The translations under genes were made by a program, and so were the position numbers. The notes beneath the pieces are model-generated. The model was not told the DNA's origin. It saw only the letters and a program-made list of their open reading frames with translations, and made no database searches. Positions 58,957 to 64,000 of a DNA stretch of 64,000 nucleotides are shown piece after piece. Origin of the DNA: Gracilibacillus caseinilyticus (GTDB lineage Bacteria > Bacillota > Bacilli > Bacillales > Amphibacillaceae); the NCBI RefSeq assembly GCF_022919115.1, contig NZ_CP095072.1:1488001-1552000 (forward strand), written 5' to 3'. Positions within the stretch are counted from its first letter, which is position 1. Each line of letters begins with the position of its first letter.

Positions 58957-59115
58957 TTGACGAAAGGTTTAGTGCTAGGTGTTGTGACGATTTTTGTTCT
59001 CTACATAGTGATTGAAACGGCAGTAAGAAGAGGAATTAATGCATCGAAGCTAGGAAAGTATATTGATGAGCAAACGAAACAAAGAGAGGAAACGCGAAAA
59101 GATTTGGATGACTAA
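58957..59115 (+). CDS. Small single-helix membrane protein
   Basis: A 52-codon frame begins with TTG 58957, behind GAAGGTGA about ten bases upstream. It encodes one transmembrane helix (GLVLGVVTIFVLYIVIETAV) and a charged tail (RRGINASKLGKYIDEQ, TKQREETRKDLDD). The composition is that of a real small membrane protein with a cytoplasmic amphipathic tail. I recognise no family. It stands alone. Confidence 0.55.
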   Translation: MTKGLVLGVVTIFVLYIVIETAVRRGINASKLGKYIDEQTKQREETRKDLDD

Positions 59116-59185
59116 TTTCTTTAGTGTGGAGCTCGTGATGCTGAAAAAAGCCTCAAACGGACAGGAGAAAGCTAAATGTTGATCC

Positions 59186-59252
59186 TCTTGTCCGATAGAA
59201 TGGTTCAATCGGACAAAAGAGATCAAACTGGAGTCGCAACTGTCCGATAGAA
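59186..59252. repeat. Dispersed repeat family C, three half-sites
   Basis: TTGTCCGAT at 59188-59196 and ATCGGACAA at 59208-59216 form an inverted repeat, and a third TGTCCGATAGAA lies at 59241-59252. The same words occur at 19448-19496. The rest of the 59116-59322 gap shows nothing else. Confidence 0.6.
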
Positions 59253-59322
59253 GAGCCCACTGGCAAAAGAAGTCTTAACACATTTACAACCATCTGTAAG
59301 ACCCCGAACCTTGAAGATTTTT

Positions 59323-60486
59323 TTATTTAAAAGCTTCCGGAATCATTGTGAAGCCATCAATCACGGTATCTTCTTCGACTTCGATCATCAAGTATCGTCT
59401 GCCGTCAAATTGAACTTGTCTCACATGGCGGAGGTCTTCTGGGCTCACGGCAATATTCGCAACTTTTGTGTTGATCTTGATTGATTTAGATGAATATTTT
59501 GGCACGATATTACGTGCTTTTAACTCATAGCCAGTGTTGTCGATGACATTCTTGAATGCTGTTTCCATTTTTTCAGTATCGACATCTTCGACACCACTTG
59601 ATTTCAAAACACGCTCGACGTCTCTGTAGTCGAGTGTTGGTGTTTCTTCCTCTTCCTCTTCTGTCATACGATGAATTTCCTCATAGACATTGGCCAAAGT
59701 GGAAGAGTTGAGCTGATGACCAATCGCATCACGGACAACTTCCTCAAAGACGATTTTATCCTCTTTGGCGGTCATGGTTTCCTCCGCATTTAATACTTCC
59801 TCAACAAAAGCTTCATCTGGCTCATTAGCTTTTCCTGCCGCATAGAGAATGTGATTCACATCTGCTGCGTTATCAGTAAAACAAGGAAATAAGAATCCGC
59901 CAATCGGAGCATTTAAATTAATAACGGGATCGACTACCACATTATATTTAAATTGCTTTTCGATATAGTCGAAATGAAGTTCTTTTTTCGGGTCTTGTGT
60001 CTTGTTGATACTGCATAAAATAAACGAATGAGAATACACCGAGTCTCGGTCGCTGTCTTCTGACTCTTCACTACGGCGTTTCATCGGTTTGAAATACTCA
60101 CCGCGGATAAATGTGACGACAATATCCATTTCGTATTGTCTGTCTTGCAGCATTTTCTCTACGATTTCGAGCATTTGTGATTGCCAGTCTTCACTTTCCG
60201 CTGTCAGCAAACCTTTATGTAAAATCAGCTGAGTAGGATTATCGACATCGGATTGAAATTTTAACTCGAATAACTTTTCGTCAGGTTGCCCGGTTAGTAC
60301 TTTTTTGAAATTGGTCATAAACAACTCCTGTTCATCCTGATCGAGCAATTCGAATGCCTGGCTTTGCTGATGATATATATCACTGGATTCTTTCATGATG
60401 TAGACGTTAAAAATGTTATGAATCTTCATCAAATCATTATCTATTTTAAATTGCTTGCGAATATCAGCTATATCTTTCTTGTTCAT
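59323..60486 (-). CDS. DUF4317 family protein
   Basis: This 387-residue protein matches the DUF4317 family found in Firmicutes. The N terminus MNKKDIADIRKQFKIDNDLMKI is characteristic, and GGFLFPCFTDNAADVNHILYAAGKANEP in the middle is a conserved block. It is acidic and has no signal peptide or transmembrane helix, so it is a cytoplasmic protein. A poly-Glu stretch (EEEEEE-like, near residue 275) separates the main domain from a C-terminal domain ending in EEDTVIDGFTMIPEAFK. Nothing is known of the function. It is monocistronic, with GAGGAG upstream. Confidence 0.8.
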   Translation of the reverse strand: MNKKDIADIRKQFKIDNDLMKIHNIFNVYIMKESSDIYHQQSQAFELLDQDEQELFMTNFKKVLTGQPDEKLFELKFQSDVDNPTQLILHKGLLTAESEDWQSQMLEIVEKMLQDRQYEMDIVVTFIRGEYFKPMKRRSEESEDSDRDSVYSHSFILCSINKTQDPKKELHFDYIEKQFKYNVVVDPVINLNAPIGGFLFPCFTDNAADVNHILYAAGKANEPDEAFVEEVLNAEETMTAKEDKIVFEEVVRDAIGHQLNSSTLANVYEEIHRMTEEEEEETPTLDYRDVERVLKSSGVEDVDTEKMETAFKNVIDNTGYELKARNIVPKYSSKSIKINTKVANIAVSPEDLRHVRQVQFDGRRYLMIEVEEDTVIDGFTMIPEAFK

Positions 60487-60613
60487 TTTTTGACACTCCT
60501 CTACTTTGAATCTATTGTTATTTTATCATACAAGAGAGGGAATGAAGGGAAAAACAATAGTTGTAGGCAACCTTGCTATTTAATAAGATGGTGTTAGAAG
60601 GGAACGTGATCGC

Positions 60614-61483
60614 ATGTCGGAAAAAATGGTCTTCGTCTATGGAACGTTAAGAAAACATCAATCCAATGCATCTTTTATCAAGAGCACTGCTTTAGTAGCT
60701 TCACAAACCTGGACATTAGGCAGGTTATATGATGTTGGGGTTGGCTACCCTGCAATGGTGAAGGACCCGGAACAAAAGGTATATGGGGAACTATATAAGG
60801 TGGATCATAATACGCTACGTGAAATGGATCTGCTTGAAGGCTATCACGGACAAGGGCTTGATAATCTATATGAACGGGGGCAACAAACCATTTATATGGA
60901 TATTGGCGAAGTAGAAGCCTGTGTGTATACCTTTCGTGAGGAGCAAACAACCGGGTTGCGTGAAATAAAAAGTGGTGATTGGAAGGTTGATCAACTGTTA
61001 TCAAAGACTCCGCTTTATTATTTTGCCTATGGTTCTTGTATGGATCAGGAGCGAATGGTGGATCATCATGTTGCCAAGTATTTCACAGATATAGTAGGCG
61101 GGGGAAGTTTACAGTCGTACCAATTAGCTTTTACCATATCTGTCGGTGATGGAGGGAGAGCAGATATTATCGAAGGTGATGGAATGGCAGAAGGAAAAGT
61201 GTATCGGATTGGTGTCGAAGCTCTTGCGTATTTGATTGAGCGTGAAGGAGTGGAGGAGGGAAAATATCGTCCGACTTTTGTTGACGTTGAAGTGAATGGC
61301 GACATTTTGCGTGATGTCTTGACATTTGTAGTAGCAGACAAACAACCGGAAACCGCACCACCTGAGCATTATGCAAAAGAAATTATTCGAGGAGGGAAAG
61401 CTTGTCTCAGCACCTATTATCTGCAAAAACTCGAAAAGGAATGGAAAGAGAAATTTGCGATCGATATCAGAAGATGGCTGTAG
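60614..61483 (+). CDS. Tandem gamma-glutamylcyclotransferase-like protein (YkqA-like)
   Basis: This 289-residue protein contains two gamma-glutamylcyclotransferase (GGCT/AIG2) folds. The first begins VFVYGTLRKHQSN and has MDLLEGYHGQGLDNLYER with the expected acidic residue. The second begins YYFAYGSCMDQERM and contains GGGSLQSYQLAFTIS. The YGTL and YGSxM motifs mark the substrate pocket. A two-domain layout of this length is known from Bacillus subtilis YkqA, whose role is unclear. The ATG has AAGGGAACG upstream. It is monocistronic; no clear terminator follows. Confidence 0.82.
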   Translation: MSEKMVFVYGTLRKHQSNASFIKSTALVASQTWTLGRLYDVGVGYPAMVKDPEQKVYGELYKVDHNTLREMDLLEGYHGQGLDNLYERGQQTIYMDIGEVEACVYTFREEQTTGLREIKSGDWKVDQLLSKTPLYYFAYGSCMDQERMVDHHVAKYFTDIVGGGSLQSYQLAFTISVGDGGRADIIEGDGMAEGKVYRIGVEALAYLIEREGVEEGKYRPTFVDVEVNGDILRDVLTFVVADKQPETAPPEHYAKEIIRGGKACLSTYYLQKLEKEWKEKFAIDIRRWL

Positions 61484-61704
61484 AACAAACAAACAAACAA
61501 TCAATCAATCCGTGACAAAATATTTTCACCGTATTAATAGCGGACCATACTTAGAATCTCATTAAACAAGATTCATGCTATGTTCAGCTTTTGTCTAATG
61601 CTAAAAAGGAATGCTGCGAAGTCACATTAAAAACAATTCGATGTAATGCTTAGGAAAAACGCTTATTCCTTTTGGTGATGTTAACAATTTTGAAGCGGAA
61701 GACT

Positions 61705-61800
61705 AGCTCCGGAAATATGCTTTGTGTCCTATGGGGGCATCGATCTGCTAGGCTACTACTTGAATAAACTTCCTAGCTGCCTTGCCGAGGAAGCATACTT
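61705..61800. repeat. Family B module fragment
   Basis: CTAGCTCCGGAAATATGCTT, then TGTCCTATGGGGGC and GCCGAGGAAGCATACTTCG, matches internal modules of the elements at 21399 and 37888. Terminal repeats are absent. Apart from this and a possible cre site, the 61484-61941 gap shows no gene. Confidence 0.5.
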
Positions 61801-61886
61801 CGCAGCATTGCCTTTTACTTCGCGTTGCTCTTACTCCCATTTCATTTTCTGAAACTTTATACGAATAATTTGATATATATCCATTT

Positions 61887-61903
61887 TTGAAACCGCTTTA
61901 TAA
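61887..61903 (+). promoter_or_regulatory. Possible cre site and -10 of the galactanase gene
   Basis: TTGAAACCGCTTTATAA matches the cre consensus WTGNAANCGNWNNCWWW at 16 of 17 positions (A for C at position 14). It overlaps a TATAAT at 61900-61905. Catabolite repression is plausible but less certain than at 1576 and 4215. Confidence 0.4.
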
Positions 61904-61923
61904 TAGAAGGTGAATTTATTTAA

Positions 61924-64000
<2,077 letters not shown>

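Overview
The window looks like chromosomal DNA from a low-GC, endospore-forming member of the Bacillaceae, probably a salt-tolerant one (Gracilibacillus/Halobacillus/Virgibacillus-like; genus is inference). Reasons: Bacillus-type ribosome binding sites, perfect matches to the CcpA cre consensus, a collagen-like spore-surface protein, a SinI-type protein, Feu/Btr-type iron genes, an osmoprotectant (betaine/carnitine) locus, and dispersed palindromic intergenic repeats of the kind common in these genomes. No rRNA, tRNA, CRISPR array or complete transposase gene is seen.

Layout. 0.3-3.3 kb: an FAD amine/amino-acid oxidoreductase, then a secreted PL4 rhamnogalacturonan lyase. 3.3-11 kb: a Yes-type pectin-oligosaccharide uptake and sensing locus (YesL-like protein, two permeases, solute-binding lipoprotein, YesM-like kinase, YesN-like regulator). 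11.4-16.8 kb: an alditol-oxidase-like flavoenzyme and a second sugar ABC transporter with its own YesL-like protein. 16.8-19.2 kb: a hairpin-rich non-coding block, an iterated-motif region and a ParM/ParR-like actin-type partition pair. 19.2-24 kb: repeats, a PspC protein, a Fur-controlled siderophore-binding lipoprotein, a 588-bp inverted-repeat-bounded element, TerC, DoxX and a 52-bp tandem repeat.

24-32 kb: a minus-strand carnitine-to-betaine locus: CocE-type hydrolase, OpuA-type transporter, betainyl-CoA thioesterase, carnitine dehydrogenase, dehydrocarnitine cleavage enzyme and a TetR regulator. The same 16-bp operator lies inside the promoters of both the catabolic operon and the tetR gene. 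32-33.4 kb holds gene debris (alpha/beta-hydrolase and RND fragments). 33.7-37.7 kb: an APC permease and an ArtPQR-like amino-acid transporter. 37.7-38.4 kb: repeats and a second element of the 588-bp family.

38.7-49 kb: a signalling block: 5TM-GGDEF, collagen-like protein, 7TM-PAS-GGDEF, OmpR-type regulator, a tiny convergent SinI-like gene, and a 1733-residue pseudokinase/AAA/GAF/histidine kinase. 49-51.8 kb: an amber-interrupted small gene, a YkhA-like thioesterase, a split flavin monooxygenase pseudogene and a decayed secreted-protein gene. 51.9-57.5 kb: a Btr-FeuABC-esterase-type siderophore locus with Fur boxes. 57.6-61.5 kb: GIY-YIG/DUF2087 pair, small membrane protein, DUF4317 and tandem gamma-glutamylcyclotransferase genes. 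61.9 kb to the end: a secreted GH53 galactanase cut by the window edge.

Together the genes describe a plant-matter degrader: secreted lyase and galactanase release pectin fragments, ATPase-less ABC transporters (probably sharing an MsmX-like ATPase encoded elsewhere) import them, and catabolite repression plus a two-component system control expression. The carnitine and iron loci fit scavenging in a saline, iron-poor habitat.
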